The position numbers were made by a program, and so were the translations under genes. The notes beneath the pieces are model-generated. The model made no database searches and had not been told where the DNA came from. It was given only the letters and a program-made list of their open reading frames with translations. This document shows, piece by piece, positions 52,493-60,623 of a DNA stretch of 64,000 nucleotides (position 1 is its first letter; each line of letters opens with the position of its first letter). The DNA lies in NCBI GenBank assembly GCA_002733495.1, contig NVVV01000001.1, positions 90,771-154,770 on the forward strand, read 5' to 3'. The DNA is from Robiginitomaculum sp. Its GTDB lineage: Bacteria; Pseudomonadota; Alphaproteobacteria; Caulobacterales; Maricaulaceae.

Positions 52493-53908
52493 CTAAACGT
52501 GGATCACCTTGCCATAGGCATCCAGCACGCTTTCGTGCATCATTTCCGACAGGGTCGGGTGCGGGAACACCGTTTCCATCAGCTCGGCTTCGGTGGTTTC
52601 CAGCGTGCGGGCGATGGTATAGCCCTGGATTAGTTCGGTGACTTCTGCGCCGATCATGTGCGCGCCCAGCAATTCGCCGGTTTTGGCATCAAACACGGTT
52701 TTGATCAGGCCCTCGGCCTCGCCCAGCGCAATGGCCTTGCCATTCCCCATAAAGGGAAAGCGGCCCACCTTGACCTTATGCCCGGCGGCCTTGGCGGCGG
52801 CTTCGGTAAGGCCCACCGAGGCCACTTGCGGGCGGCAATAGGTACAGCCCGGTATATTGCCATGATCGAGCGGGTGCGGATTGTTGCCGGCGATTTTTTC
52901 AACGCAAATTACCCCTTCATGGCTGGCCTTGTGCGCCAGCCATGGCGGCGCAGTGAGATCGCCAATGGCATAAAGCCCGGGCACATTGGTGTGCGAGAAT
53001 TCATCCACCACCACATGGGTGCGGTCGGTTTTTACGCCCAAAGCCTCCAGGCCTAAATTTTCAACATTGCCGACAATGCCAATGGCCAGAATAATGCGCT
53101 CTGTCGCGATTCTCTGCACCTTGCCGTCTTTGGTTTTCACACTGGCGGTGATGGTGGCCTTGCCGGGGGTAACCTTTTCCACTTGCGCCGAGGTGAGGAT
53201 TTTCATGCCTGCTTTTTCAAAGGCCTTTTGCGCGTGCTGGCTAATCTCGGCATCTTCGACCGGCAAGACCCGGTCCAGCATCTCAACCACGGTCACATCG
53301 GCCCCAAGGGCGTTATAAAAGCTGGCAAATTCGATACCGATTGCGCCCGAGCCAATCACTAAAAGTGATTTGGGCATGACGTCCGGGGTCATGGCTTCCC
53401 TTGCCGTCCAGATGAACTTACCGTCCGGGGCGAGGCCCGCCGCAGGGATGGCGCGCGCGCGCGCGCCGGTGGCCAGTATGACATGGGCGGCGCTATAGGC
53501 GCTCTCTGCGCCGGCCTTGTCTTTGACGATCACTTTTGGGGCCTTGGCGCGGCGTTCCAGCCTTGCAGCACCGTCAATCACTGTGACTTTATGTTTTTTG
53601 AGCAAATACTTCACCCCGCCGGAAAGCTGCCCGGCGATCTGGCGCGAGCGTTTCACCACCTTGTCCAGATCAAAATCAGGCTTGGTGCAACTAAGACCGA
53701 AAGCGGACGCATTTTCCATCAGCTCTAAAACTTCGGCAGAGCGCAGCAGCGCCTTGGTCGGGATACAGCCCCAGTTCAAACACACACCGCCCAGATGCTC
53801 GCGCTCGACAATAGCGGTTTTCAGTCCCAATTGCGCCGCGCGAATGGCCGCGACATACCCGCCGGGACCGGCACCGATTATTATTAAATCAAAAGTTTGC
53901 GAAGCCAT
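52493..53908 (-). CDS. lpdA: dihydrolipoamide dehydrogenase (E3)
   Basis: Reoxidises the lipoyl groups of the pyruvate dehydrogenase and related complexes, giving NADH. The 471-residue flavoenzyme has the FAD loop IIGAGPGGYVAA (about 10-21), the disulfide in LGGVCLNWGCIPTK (Cys43, Cys48), the NAD domain VIGSGAIGIEFASFY and the C-terminal HPTLSEMMHE with the catalytic His. AAGGAAG precedes the ATG. It is downstream of the thioesterase (1-base gap), so it is in one unit with it and probably transcribed with the pdh cluster or its own promoter. A second lpd elsewhere is possible. Confidence 0.94.
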   Translation of the reverse strand: MASQTFDLIIIGAGPGGYVAAIRAAQLGLKTAIVEREHLGGVCLNWGCIPTKALLRSAEVLELMENASAFGLSCTKPDFDLDKVVKRSRQIAGQLSGGVKYLLKKHKVTVIDGAARLERRAKAPKVIVKDKAGAESAYSAAHVILATGARARAIPAAGLAPDGKFIWTAREAMTPDVMPKSLLVIGSGAIGIEFASFYNALGADVTVVEMLDRVLPVEDAEISQHAQKAFEKAGMKILTSAQVEKVTPGKATITASVKTKDGKVQRIATERIILAIGIVGNVENLGLEALGVKTDRTHVVVDEFSHTNVPGLYAIGDLTAPPWLAHKASHEGVICVEKIAGNNPHPLDHGNIPGCTYCRPQVASVGLTEAAAKAAGHKVKVGRFPFMGNGKAIALGEAEGLIKTVFDAKTGELLGAHMIGAEVTELIQGYTIARTLETTEAELMETVFPHPTLSEMMHESVLDAYGKVIHV

Positions 53909-53909
53909 C

Positions 53910-54686
53910 TTAGTCTTCCTTGTTCAGTGGTGGTGCCGGGGTGGGCTTACCGTCCTCGCCCAGCGCCACCATAATAAATTCGCCGATCGTGGCTTGCCTG
54001 CGCGCGCCGGTTTGCAAGTCCTCGGCACACAGCGTCACCGCCACCCGCATCGAAGAGCGGCCCACGCTGGCCACATGGGCGGAAATTTCAATCATCTCGC
54101 CCACATGAATGGGGGCGGCAAAGTCGATCTCTTTGAGGGCGGCCATCACCACCGAGGTACGCGCATGGCGACTGGCCGCGACAAAGGCGGCCTTTTCCAT
54201 CAAGTTTAGCGCCCGGCCCCCGAACAACATGCCCCGGTGATCGGTATCGCCCGGAAACACCAGCTCGTTCGTGCGGGTCACATTTGCTGGCCCGGATGCG
54301 TAGTCCGGCACCGGCGGCAAAGGCGTTGTATTGGTTTTGCGGTCCGTGGCCACCATGATGAAATCGCCCTGGGTGGTCAGGCGGCGCTCTCCGGTCAGCA
54401 GGTTTTCCGCCCACAGGCTGACGCGCACATTCATCGAGCTTCTGCCGACGCTGCGCACTTCGCCCGAAAGGTCCACCAGCTCACCCACCAGTACCGGGGC
54501 CTTGAAATCCATGCGCTCGACCGCGGCGGTGACAAAGCCGCGCCGGGCCAGACGCGCGGCGGCCAGAAAGGCCACCTTGTCCATAAACGCCAGCGCCGCA
54601 CCGCCAAACATATCGCCCTGATGATTGGTCTGGTCCGGGAACACCAGATCGGCAAGGCGAACTCTGTATTGCGGCTGATCACTCAT
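53910..54686 (-). CDS. acyl-CoA thioesterase with two hot-dog domains
   Basis: A 258-residue protein made of two tandem hot-dog domains of the BFIT/YciA type (about 8-120 and 130-250). Each has the NHQGDMFGG / DHRGMLFGG active-site loop with the Asp/Gly pattern, followed by a helix and FVTAAVERMDFKAP / SVVMAALKEIDFAAP strands. It should hydrolyse acyl-CoA. Start: AAGGGAAATTTT before the ATG at 54686; an upstream extension to 54767 is not similar to the family. It follows marC by 10 bases and precedes lpdA by 1 base. Confidence 0.9.
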   Translation of the reverse strand: MSDQPQYRVRLADLVFPDQTNHQGDMFGGAALAFMDKVAFLAAARLARRGFVTAAVERMDFKAPVLVGELVDLSGEVRSVGRSSMNVRVSLWAENLLTGERRLTTQGDFIMVATDRKTNTTPLPPVPDYASGPANVTRTNELVFPGDTDHRGMLFGGRALNLMEKAAFVAASRHARTSVVMAALKEIDFAAPIHVGEMIEISAHVASVGRSSMRVAVTLCAEDLQTGARRQATIGEFIMVALGEDGKPTPAPPLNKED

Positions 54687-54696
54687 AAAATTTCCC

Positions 54697-55338
54697 TTAG
54701 GCAAAAAACACGTTTTTAATGCCATCAAAAATGAGCTGTACGGAAAGCGCCGCCAGAATAACGCCAAATACTCGGGTGATCAGCGCGCCCACGGTGTGCC
54801 CCATCACCCGCAAGAGCCACGGCGCAATCAGCATAAGGATAAGGGCAATAATCAAGTTCGCCAGCATGGCCCCAACCACAACCATCTGTGCCAGCGGGTG
54901 TTCGTGCTGTTGCGACATAAAAATCATGATGGCCGCAATGGAGCCTGGCCCGGCAAGCAGCGGAATGGCCAGTGGAAAGACGGAAATGTCATCTGGCCCA
55001 TCTTCGTCCTCCAGCATGGTTTCCGCGCGGCTTTCGCGGCGCGCCTGACGTTTCTCGAACAGCATTTCAATGGACATCAGCAACATGAGCAGCCCGCCCG
55101 CCGTGCGAAACGCATCCAGACTAACCCCCATGCGCGAAAGCAGCCATTCCCCGCCAAAGGCGAAAGCCAGCAATAATCCACCCGCATAAATGGTGCCCCG
55201 AATAGCCATAGAGCGGCTGTGCGCCGCACTGGCACCTGCCGTCAGTGTGGCAAAAATGGGCGCAACGCCCAGCGCATCGATCACCACAAACAGGGTGACA
55301 AAGCTCGCAATAAAAAGATCTAGCATGGCCATGTCCAT
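54697..55338 (-). CDS. MarC/YhgN family membrane protein
   Basis: An inner-membrane protein of the MarC family, 213 residues with six hydrophobic segments (about 5-25, 40-60, 68-90, 112-135, 140-165, 180-205). The family was once linked to multiple antibiotic resistance, but a transport role is unproven. GGGGTG lies 6 bases before the ATG at 55338; several other Met codons follow. First gene of marC-thioesterase-lpdA. The repeat-filled stretch 55339-55744 separates it from pdhC. Confidence 0.88.
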   Translation of the reverse strand: MDMAMLDLFIASFVTLFVVIDALGVAPIFATLTAGASAAHSRSMAIRGTIYAGGLLLAFAFGGEWLLSRMGVSLDAFRTAGGLLMLLMSIEMLFEKRQARRESRAETMLEDEDGPDDISVFPLAIPLLAGPGSIAAIMIFMSQQHEHPLAQMVVVGAMLANLIIALILMLIAPWLLRVMGHTVGALITRVFGVILAALSVQLIFDGIKNVFFA

Positions 55339-55370
55339 TAGCAACACCCCAAACCTTGAGTTTGCCGAAG

Positions 55371-55480
55371 AACCTCATCCTGAGATTCCTCATCCTGAGG
55401 AGGCCCAAAGGGCCGTCTCGAAGGACGAAGGATGGTCGCCAGTTTCCATGGTTCGACAGGCCCACCATGAGGGTGGTGTT
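55371..55480. repeat. family B-type repeat, compound
   Basis: CCTCATCCTGAG occurs twice (near 55374 and 55389), followed by GGCCCAAAGGGCC, a CTCGAAGGACGAAGGATGG stretch and a GTTCGACAGGCCCACCATG palindrome. These are pieces of the CTTGTCGAAGG/CCTTCGACAAG family seen at 58456 and 62404. Gene-free stretch 55339-55744 holds this and the next repeat. Confidence 0.65.
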
Positions 55481-55591
55481 GCGTCTTAGCGTGAAAGATT
55501 GAGGGACCATATGGGCAAAATGCAGGGACGCAAGAGTACTCTTGCGCGGAGGTGCTATGCAAAATTGCAAAGCCTGTACCACGCCCCTGAC

Positions 55592-55675
55592 TGTCATTAC
55601 CCGGTTTATCCGGGTAATCTAGCACCCCTCCATAAAAGCCGGTCTGGATTGCCGGGACAAAGCCCGGCAATGACA
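55592..55675. repeat. palindromic repeat, family A
   Basis: Left arm TGTCATTACCCGGTTTATCC.., right arm ..CGGGACAAAGCCCGGCAATGACA, same layout as 8788-8868. Between pdhC and marC, which point the same way. Confidence 0.85.
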
Positions 55676-55744
55676 ACCCTGAAGACCAAAAACACTTCAG
55701 CCACCCGCGCAAAACCATAAAGGTAGTATGGAGAGGGTAAATTT

Positions 55745-57028
55745 TCACAACAGCATCATGGCCGGGTTTTCGATATAGCGTTTGAAGTATTTTAAAAATT
55801 CCGCGCCAATGGCCCCGTCCACCACCCGGTGATCGCAGGTCAGCGTCACCGTCATGATGGTGGCAATACCCAATTCATCGCCTATGACTACGGGGCGTTT
55901 TTCGCCTGCACCAATGGAGAGGATACAGGCCTGTGGCTGGTTAATGATGGAAGCAAAGGATTTTATGCCCATCATGCCCATGTTTGAGATGGTAAAGGTG
56001 CCGCCCTGATACTCTTCGGGCATCAGTTTACGCGCCTTGGCGCGGCCCGCCAAATCCTTGACCTCGGCAGAGATGGCGGCAAGGCCCTTGGCTTGTGCCT
56101 GTCTGACCACCGGGGTGATCAAACCGCCCTCAATGGCCACGGCCACGGCAATATCCACATCATGCCATAACTTAAAGCCCTCGGGCGTATAGCTGGCATT
56201 GGCGGCGGGCACGTTTTTTAGCGCCAAAGCACTGGCCCTGATGACGAAATCATTGACCGAGATTTTAATGCCATCCTCGGCAGCCGCTTCGTTTATGTCT
56301 TTGCGGGCGGTCAGCAGCGCATCCAGCTTGCAATCGATATTCAGCGGGAAATGCGGCACATCACGAAAGGATTCGGTCATGCGCGCGGCAATGACCTTGC
56401 GCATACCGTCCAGCGGCACAAGGTCAAAGCCGCCGGGTGCTTGTGGTGCTGTGGTTGCCGGGGCAGTCGCAGCACTGGCCGGCGCAGTCTTTATGTCGCG
56501 TTTGACAATCCGGCCACCCGGCCCGGTGCCGATAATGGTGGCAAGGTCCAGCCCGGCCTCTTTGGCCAGCCGTTTGGCCAGCGGCGACGCCTTGGTGCGG
56601 GCTCCCCCCTCACCCCGACCCTCTCCCCGCCGGGGAGAGGGGGAAGTGTCAGCAGATGATATTTGAGGCGTTGAAGCTGGCTGTGCGCGCACTCCCTCTC
56701 CCTGGGGAGAGGGTTGGGGTGAGGGGCTGGGGCTTTGGACAGCAGGCGCAGCAACATCCGCGCCCTCAAGTGCTGAGGCATCTTCGCCCTCTTCCAGTAT
56801 CAGCGCAATCACCGTATTAATCGCCACATTTTCCGAGCCACCGGGAATAAGGATTTTAGCCAAAACCCCCTCTTCCACGGCATCGACCTCCATGGTGGCC
56901 TTGTCGGTCTCAATTTCGGCAATCACATCACCGGCATTGATTTCATCGCCTTCCTTGACCAGCCATTTGGCCAGCGTACCCTCTTCCATGGTGGGCGATA
57001 ATGCAGGCATGAGAATTTGTATCGGCAT
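55745..57028 (-). CDS. pdhC: pyruvate dehydrogenase E2, dihydrolipoamide acetyltransferase
   Basis: Core of the pyruvate dehydrogenase complex; transfers acetyl groups from lipoate to CoA. The 427-residue protein has one lipoyl domain (1-80, Lys43 in ETDKATME), a long linker, the E3/E1-binding domain (about 146-182, [33 protein letters not shown]) and the acyltransferase domain (about 200-425) with the catalytic DHRVVDGA. The linker from about 99 to 142 ([14 protein letters not shown] ... [13 protein letters not shown]) is encoded by a palindromic repeat at 56604-56726. The ATG at 57028 is 9 bases after the GFA gene stop. The product should be functional, since linkers tolerate insertion. Confidence 0.93.
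   Translation of the reverse strand: MPIQILMPALSPTMEEGTLAKWLVKEGDEINAGDVIAEIETDKATMEVDAVEEGVLAKILIPGGSENVAINTVIALILEEGEDASALEGADVAAPAVQSPSPSPQPSPQGEGVRAQPASTPQISSADTSPSPRRGEGRGEGGARTKASPLAKRLAKEAGLDLATIIGTGPGGRIVKRDIKTAPASAATAPATTAPQAPGGFDLVPLDGMRKVIAARMTESFRDVPHFPLNIDCKLDALLTARKDINEAAAEDGIKISVNDFVIRASALALKNVPAANASYTPEGFKLWHDVDIAVAVAIEGGLITPVVRQAQAKGLAAISAEVKDLAGRAKARKLMPEEYQGGTFTISNMGMMGIKSFASIINQPQACILSIGAGEKRPVVIGDELGIATIMTVTLTCDHRVVDGAIGAEFLKYFKRYIENPAMMLL
56604..56726. repeat. family C palindrome inside the pdhC coding region
   Basis: Left arm (from 56607, CCCTCACCCCGACCCTCTCCCC) and right arm (to 56726, ending GGTTGGGGTGAGGGG) form an inverted repeat around a 45-base unique core, in frame within pdhC. 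A related right arm lies inside pdhB (58490-58524) and intergenic copies at 49173 and 52337. Confidence 0.85.
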
Positions 57029-57037
57029 GGGTCTTCC

Positions 57038-57436
57038 TTACGCCAGATGGACCAGTGCGTCTGCATTGGCCTCCCAGTTCTGGCCGTCAAACGGCTCTAT
57101 GGTGATGGATTTGAAGTCTTCGGCATTGAGGCAGCGCAGATTAACCGACCAGCCATCAGGGTTGGAGCGGGGCACGTAAAACGCCTTCACGCCACAGGTT
57201 TTGCAAAAGAGATGGCGCGCCGTGCCAGTGTTAAAGCGATAATCAGTCAGGCTTTCCTCGCCCGTGCGAAGATCAAAGCGATCCTTGGGCACGATCAGGT
57301 GCAAAAAGCCTGTCTTGGCACAGATCGAGCAATTGCATTCGGAGGCCACAATATCATCAGGCAGCGACACCGCAAAGCATACCGCGCCGCAATGGCAAGC
57401 CCCTTCACGCCAAGAGATGTTGGATGCCTTAACCAA
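57038..57436 (-). CDS. GFA (glutathione-dependent formaldehyde-activating) family protein
   Basis: A 132-residue zinc protein of the GFA/CENP-V fold. Zinc ligands are visible: CHC at about 14-16, CNCSIC at about 34-39, and CKTC in the second half. In the founding member the fold helps form S-hydroxymethylglutathione, but most relatives have unknown roles. The TTG start at 57436 overlaps the end of pdhB by 8 bases and has AAAGGGG 9 bases upstream; its stop is 9 bases before pdhC. A GFA gene inside a pyruvate dehydrogenase operon is unexpected. Confidence 0.85.
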   Translation of the reverse strand: MVKASNISWREGACHCGAVCFAVSLPDDIVASECNCSICAKTGFLHLIVPKDRFDLRTGEESLTDYRFNTGTARHLFCKTCGVKAFYVPRSNPDGWSVNLRCLNAEDFKSITIEPFDGQNWEANADALVHLA

Positions 57437-58826
57437 CGTAACAAACCCCTTTGACGGCCTTTACAATATCGTCCGCGCCCGGCAGAGCCAGCGCCTCGAG
57501 ATTACCGGCATAGGCCAGCGGCGCCTCGACCTGATGCACCCGCGCTGGCGGCGCATCCAGATAGTCAAACGCACCAATGGTGACGGCGGCGGCAATTTCC
57601 GCGCCCACGCCCATACAGCCCCAGGCCTCTTCGGCGGTCACCAGACGATTGGTCTTTTTAACTGAGCTGATCACGGTTTCCATGTCCAGTGGACGGATGG
57701 AGCGCAGGTCGACCACCTCGGCATCTATGCCCTCGCCCGCCAATGTCTCGGCAGCGGCCAGCGCAAAACCCACCATGCGTGAATAGGCAACGATGGTGAC
57801 ATCCGATCCTTGGCGCGCCACGCGGGCCTTGCCGATGGGCAGCACCCAGTCCTCGACGTCCGGCACGTCAAAAGTTTCGCCGTAAACCAGCTCGTGCTCT
57901 AAAAACACCACCGGGTTCGGATCACGAATAGCGGCCTTCAGTAGGCCCTTGGCATCGGCGGCATCATAGGGGGCCAGAACGATCAGACCGGGAATATGAC
58001 CATACCAGGGGGCATAATCCTGGCTGTGTTGTGCACCCACCCGACTGGCCGCCGCATTAGGGCCACGAAAAACGATAGAGCAAGCCATTTGTCCACCGGA
58101 CATATACCTTGTTTTAGCCGCAGAATTAAGTATATGATCAATAGCTTGCATCGCAAAATTAAAGGTCATAAATTCAACAATTGGCTTCAGTCCACCAAAG
58201 GCCGCGCCGACACCCAAACCGGCAAACCCATATTCGGTAATCGGCGTATCAATCACTCGTTTAGGGCCAAATTCATCCAGCAAACCACGGCTGACTTTAT
58301 AGGCACCCTGATACTCGGCCACTTCCTCGCCCATCAAAAATACCCGCTCGTCGCGGCGCATTTCTTCGGCCATGGCATCACGCAGGGCATCGCGCACGGT
58401 GAGGGACACCATGGCTGTGCCCGCCGGAATGGCCGGGTCTGATGCGCGCCCTGATCCTTCGACAAGCTCAGGATGAGGAGAAGGATTTACCCCCTCTCCC
58501 TGGGGAGAGGGTTGGGGTGAGGGGCTGGGGCTTTGACTAATAGGCGCAGAGACATCCATCCCCCCCAGTGCCGAAGCATCCTCGCCCTCCTCCAGCAGAA
58601 TGGCGATGGGCGTATTGATGGAAACGTTTTCACTGCCCCCGGGAATGAGGATTTTAGCCAGCACGCCCTCGTCCACGGCCTCAACTTCCATTGTGGCCTT
58701 GTCGGTCTCAATCTCGGCAATCACATCGCCGGAGGTGATGGTGTCGCCTTCTTTGACCAGCCATTTGGCGAGCGTGCCCTCTTCCATGGTTGGTGACAGG
58801 GCTGGCATCAGGATCTGCGTTGGCAT
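57429..58826 (-). CDS. pdhB: pyruvate dehydrogenase E1 beta with N-terminal lipoyl domain
   Basis: Beta subunit of the E1 component. The 465-residue protein has an extra N-terminal lipoyl domain (1-80, Lys43 in ETDKATME), as in other alphaproteobacteria, a repeat-encoded linker (about 99-124, [14 protein letters not shown] followed by PHPELVEG) and the transketolase-like E1-beta domain (about 137-465: [25 protein letters not shown], the [17 protein letters not shown] motif, [14 protein letters not shown] loop and the C-terminal [11 protein letters not shown] part). Start: ATG at 58826 begins the lipoyl domain; the extension to 58877 lies over the upstream gap. Confidence 0.94.
   Translation of the reverse strand: MPTQILMPALSPTMEEGTLAKWLVKEGDTITSGDVIAEIETDKATMEVEAVDEGVLAKILIPGGSENVSINTPIAILLEEGEDASALGGMDVSAPISQSPSPSPQPSPQGEGVNPSPHPELVEGSGRASDPAIPAGTAMVSLTVRDALRDAMAEEMRRDERVFLMGEEVAEYQGAYKVSRGLLDEFGPKRVIDTPITEYGFAGLGVGAAFGGLKPIVEFMTFNFAMQAIDHILNSAAKTRYMSGGQMACSIVFRGPNAAASRVGAQHSQDYAPWYGHIPGLIVLAPYDAADAKGLLKAAIRDPNPVVFLEHELVYGETFDVPDVEDWVLPIGKARVARQGSDVTIVAYSRMVGFALAAAETLAGEGIDAEVVDLRSIRPLDMETVISSVKKTNRLVTAEEAWGCMGVGAEIAAAVTIGAFDYLDAPPARVHQVEAPLAYAGNLEALALPGADDIVKAVKGVCYVG
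58456..58524. repeat. family B and C repeats inside the pdhB coding region
   Basis: A single family B arm (58456-58478, CCTTCGACAAGCTCAGGATG..) and, 11 bases on, a family C arm (58490-58524, CCCCCTCTCCCTGGGG ... GGGGTGAGGGG). Both are in frame and encode the linker between the lipoyl and E1-beta domains. Confidence 0.85.
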
Positions 58827-58880
58827 GTTTCTTACATTCCCATTAAAACATTGTGCATCGCCTTGCCGACGGTACAAACT

Positions 58881-59282
58881 TTACTTTTTACGAGCGGCGC
58901 CTTCCAGCTTTGCCCGAAACGCGTCCAGATCGGCCTTCAGGGCATCAATATCGCGTTGCGATTTTGCAATTTCTTCCTGTCCGCCGTTAAAAACCACATT
59001 CTGTAATGTGCGCAAATCGCCACCGGCTTCGCGCTCCACGCAGTCAGCAAAACTTTGCTGGGCGAGCGAATAGGCCTCATAGGCCAGAACGGCGTTTTGG
59101 TAATCGTCCTCACCGCCCCCTTTGACTTTTGGTTTTTTGGGGCGCTCGCACGCAGTGACCTTGTACTTCATCTCAGGCTTGATCTTTTCGCCATTGACCT
59201 TTCCGGCAAAGGCCGTGGCTGGTAATACCGCAAGCACCAAAGCACAAACGAGTGGCGAAAGAACTGTATTTTGTCGGGCCAT
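58881..59282 (-). CDS. small secreted coiled-coil protein inside the pdh operon
   Basis: A 133-residue protein that I do not recognise. It has a signal peptide (about 1-26, LPATAFAGKV), a Lys/Pro-rich stretch (KKPKVKGGGEDD, about 50-62) and a C-terminal helical part (about 62-131) with heptad-like pattern (EEIAKSQRDIDALKADLDAFRAKLEG), so a coiled coil in the periplasm is likely. Two Cys (about 46 and 82) could form a disulfide. Its ATG shares a base with the pdhA stop (TAATG), so it is translated from the same message as pdhA, and pdhB follows after 54 bases. A periplasmic protein in a cytoplasmic enzyme operon is odd. Confidence 0.7.
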   Translation of the reverse strand: MARQNTVLSPLVCALVLAVLPATAFAGKVNGEKIKPEMKYKVTACERPKKPKVKGGGEDDYQNAVLAYEAYSLAQQSFADCVEREAGGDLRTLQNVVFNGGQEEIAKSQRDIDALKADLDAFRAKLEGAARKK

Positions 59283-60292
59283 TATTCTGCTCCCGGAGCC
59301 AATATGTCCGTCAGAAGCGCGCTGGCATCGGGCTCAGGGCTGTCCTTGGCAAAGTCAGCGGCGTCGTTAACAATGCCACGCACCGCTTTGTCGATTGCCT
59401 TTAAGGCCGCCTCATCAGCCCAGCCCTCGCCCAGAAGGCGCGCCTTGGCATGATCAATCGGATCATGGTGCTGGCGCATTTCATTGACCTCTTCGCGGGT
59501 ACGATATTTGGCCGGATCAGACATGGAATGCCCGCGATAACGATAGGTCTTCATCTCCAATATCATCGGCCCCTTGCCAGCCCGCGCGCGCTTGACCGCC
59601 CGCAAGCCCGCATCACGCACCGCCAGAACGTCCATGCCGTCCACTTCCTCGCCGGGAATGCCAAAACTGGCCCCGCGCTTGTAAAGATGGGTTTCCGACG
59701 ACGAACGCTCGATCGAGGTACCCATGGCATATTGATTGTTCTCAACTACAAACACCACCGGCAGATCCCACAGCTTGGCCATGTTAAAGCTTTCATAGAC
59801 TTGGCCCTGATTGGCAGCCCCATCGCCAAAGAAGGTCAGGCTGACGCTGCCATCGTCCTTATACTTGTCGGCAAAGGCCAGCCCGGTGCCCAATGGCACC
59901 TGCGCCCCGACAATGCCGTGCCCGCCATAAAAATTCTTCTCGACAGAAAACATATGCATGCTGCCGCCTTTGCCGCGCGAATACCCGCCAACGCGCCCGG
60001 TCAGCTCGGCCATGACGCCCGTTGGCTCCATACCCAGCGCCAGCATATGCCCGTGATCCCGATAGCCGGTAATCATCTGATCGCCGTCACGGATAGCCGC
60101 TTTCATACCCGTCACCACGGCCTCCTGGCCGATATAGAGATGGCAGAACCCGGCGATCAGGCCCATGCCATAAAGCTGGCCTGCCTTTTCCTCAAAGCGG
60201 CGGATCAGCAGCATTTGCCGATAGTATTCCAACATTTCCGCTTTGTTGGTTTTGCCGGGCGTCGATGGTTTTTTTTGAGTTGATTTTGCCAT
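59282..60292 (-). CDS. pdhA: pyruvate dehydrogenase E1 alpha
   Basis: Thiamine diphosphate subunit of the pyruvate dehydrogenase. The 336-residue protein shows RRFEEKAGQLYGMGLIAGFCHLYIG-type N-terminal part, the GGHGIVGAQVPLGTGLAF loop and the TPP/magnesium motif GDGAANQGQVYESFNMAKLWDLPVVFVVENN (GDG at 156-158, NN near 185). The phosphorylation-loop-like RYRGHSMSDPAKYR segment is present. First gene of the pdh cluster; a 12-base palindrome (60296-60307) lies directly upstream of the ATG. Confidence 0.95.
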   Translation of the reverse strand: MAKSTQKKPSTPGKTNKAEMLEYYRQMLLIRRFEEKAGQLYGMGLIAGFCHLYIGQEAVVTGMKAAIRDGDQMITGYRDHGHMLALGMEPTGVMAELTGRVGGYSRGKGGSMHMFSVEKNFYGGHGIVGAQVPLGTGLAFADKYKDDGSVSLTFFGDGAANQGQVYESFNMAKLWDLPVVFVVENNQYAMGTSIERSSSETHLYKRGASFGIPGEEVDGMDVLAVRDAGLRAVKRARAGKGPMILEMKTYRYRGHSMSDPAKYRTREEVNEMRQHHDPIDHAKARLLGEGWADEAALKAIDKAVRGIVNDAADFAKDSPEPDASALLTDILAPGAE

Positions 60293-60295
60293 TAC

Positions 60296-60307
60296 TTCAC
60301 ATGTGAA
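60296..60307. promoter_or_regulatory. 12-bp perfect palindrome just upstream of pdhA
   Basis: TTCACATGTGAA, 4 bases before the pdhA start codon on the minus strand, covering its ribosome site (GTGAAG). It could be an operator or just a chance palindrome. Upstream sequence has no clear -35/-10 pair. Confidence 0.3.
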
Positions 60308-60418
60308 TTAGATTGCGCATATAGACCTGTCTAACCCAGCGTTCGTTTCTCTGCAAGCTATCGATTGCCGGGTTAGAGTGTTTTGCATTGAACTGGCTTC
60401 CGCCATATGCCCTGCTGA

Positions 60419-60500
60419 TGTCATTGCCGGGCTTGTCCTAGGTAATCCAGAAAATGTGTAAAACTAGAACTGGATCACTCGAACCAGTCGGGTAATGACA
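60419..60500. repeat. palindromic repeat, family A (diverged)
   Basis: Starts TGTCATTGCCGGGCTTGTCC and ends CGGGTAATGACA with the AACTGGATCAC arm. It lies in the 331-base gene-free stretch 60293-60623 between pdhA and the TPR sensor gene. Confidence 0.75.
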
Positions 60501-60525
60501 ATTGTGGCTGGCGTCTGTAAGTCAC

Positions 60526-60608
60526 CGTCATTCCGGCGAAGGCCGGAATCCAGTTTTAAACGTATCTCACCTTGAAAGAACTGGACCCCGATTTTCATCG
60601 GGGTGACG
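60526..60608. repeat. family D palindrome
   Basis: Starts CGTCATTCCGGCGAAGGCC and ends CCCCGATTTTCATCGGGGTGACG, with CCGGCG..CCGG inner hairpins and an AATCCAGTTTTA / AACTGGACC middle. Ends 16 bases after which the TPR gene stops (60624). Confidence 0.75.
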
Positions 60609-60623
60609 CGCAGTGTATCGCCT

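Noticed and set aside
53517..54209. 230-codon plus-strand frame over lpdA and the thioesterase
   Set aside because: Spans two well-supported minus-strand genes and has no recognisable features.
59450..60283. 277-codon plus-strand frame opposite pdhA
   Set aside because: Antisense shadow of pdhA, which has complete thiamine diphosphate motifs.
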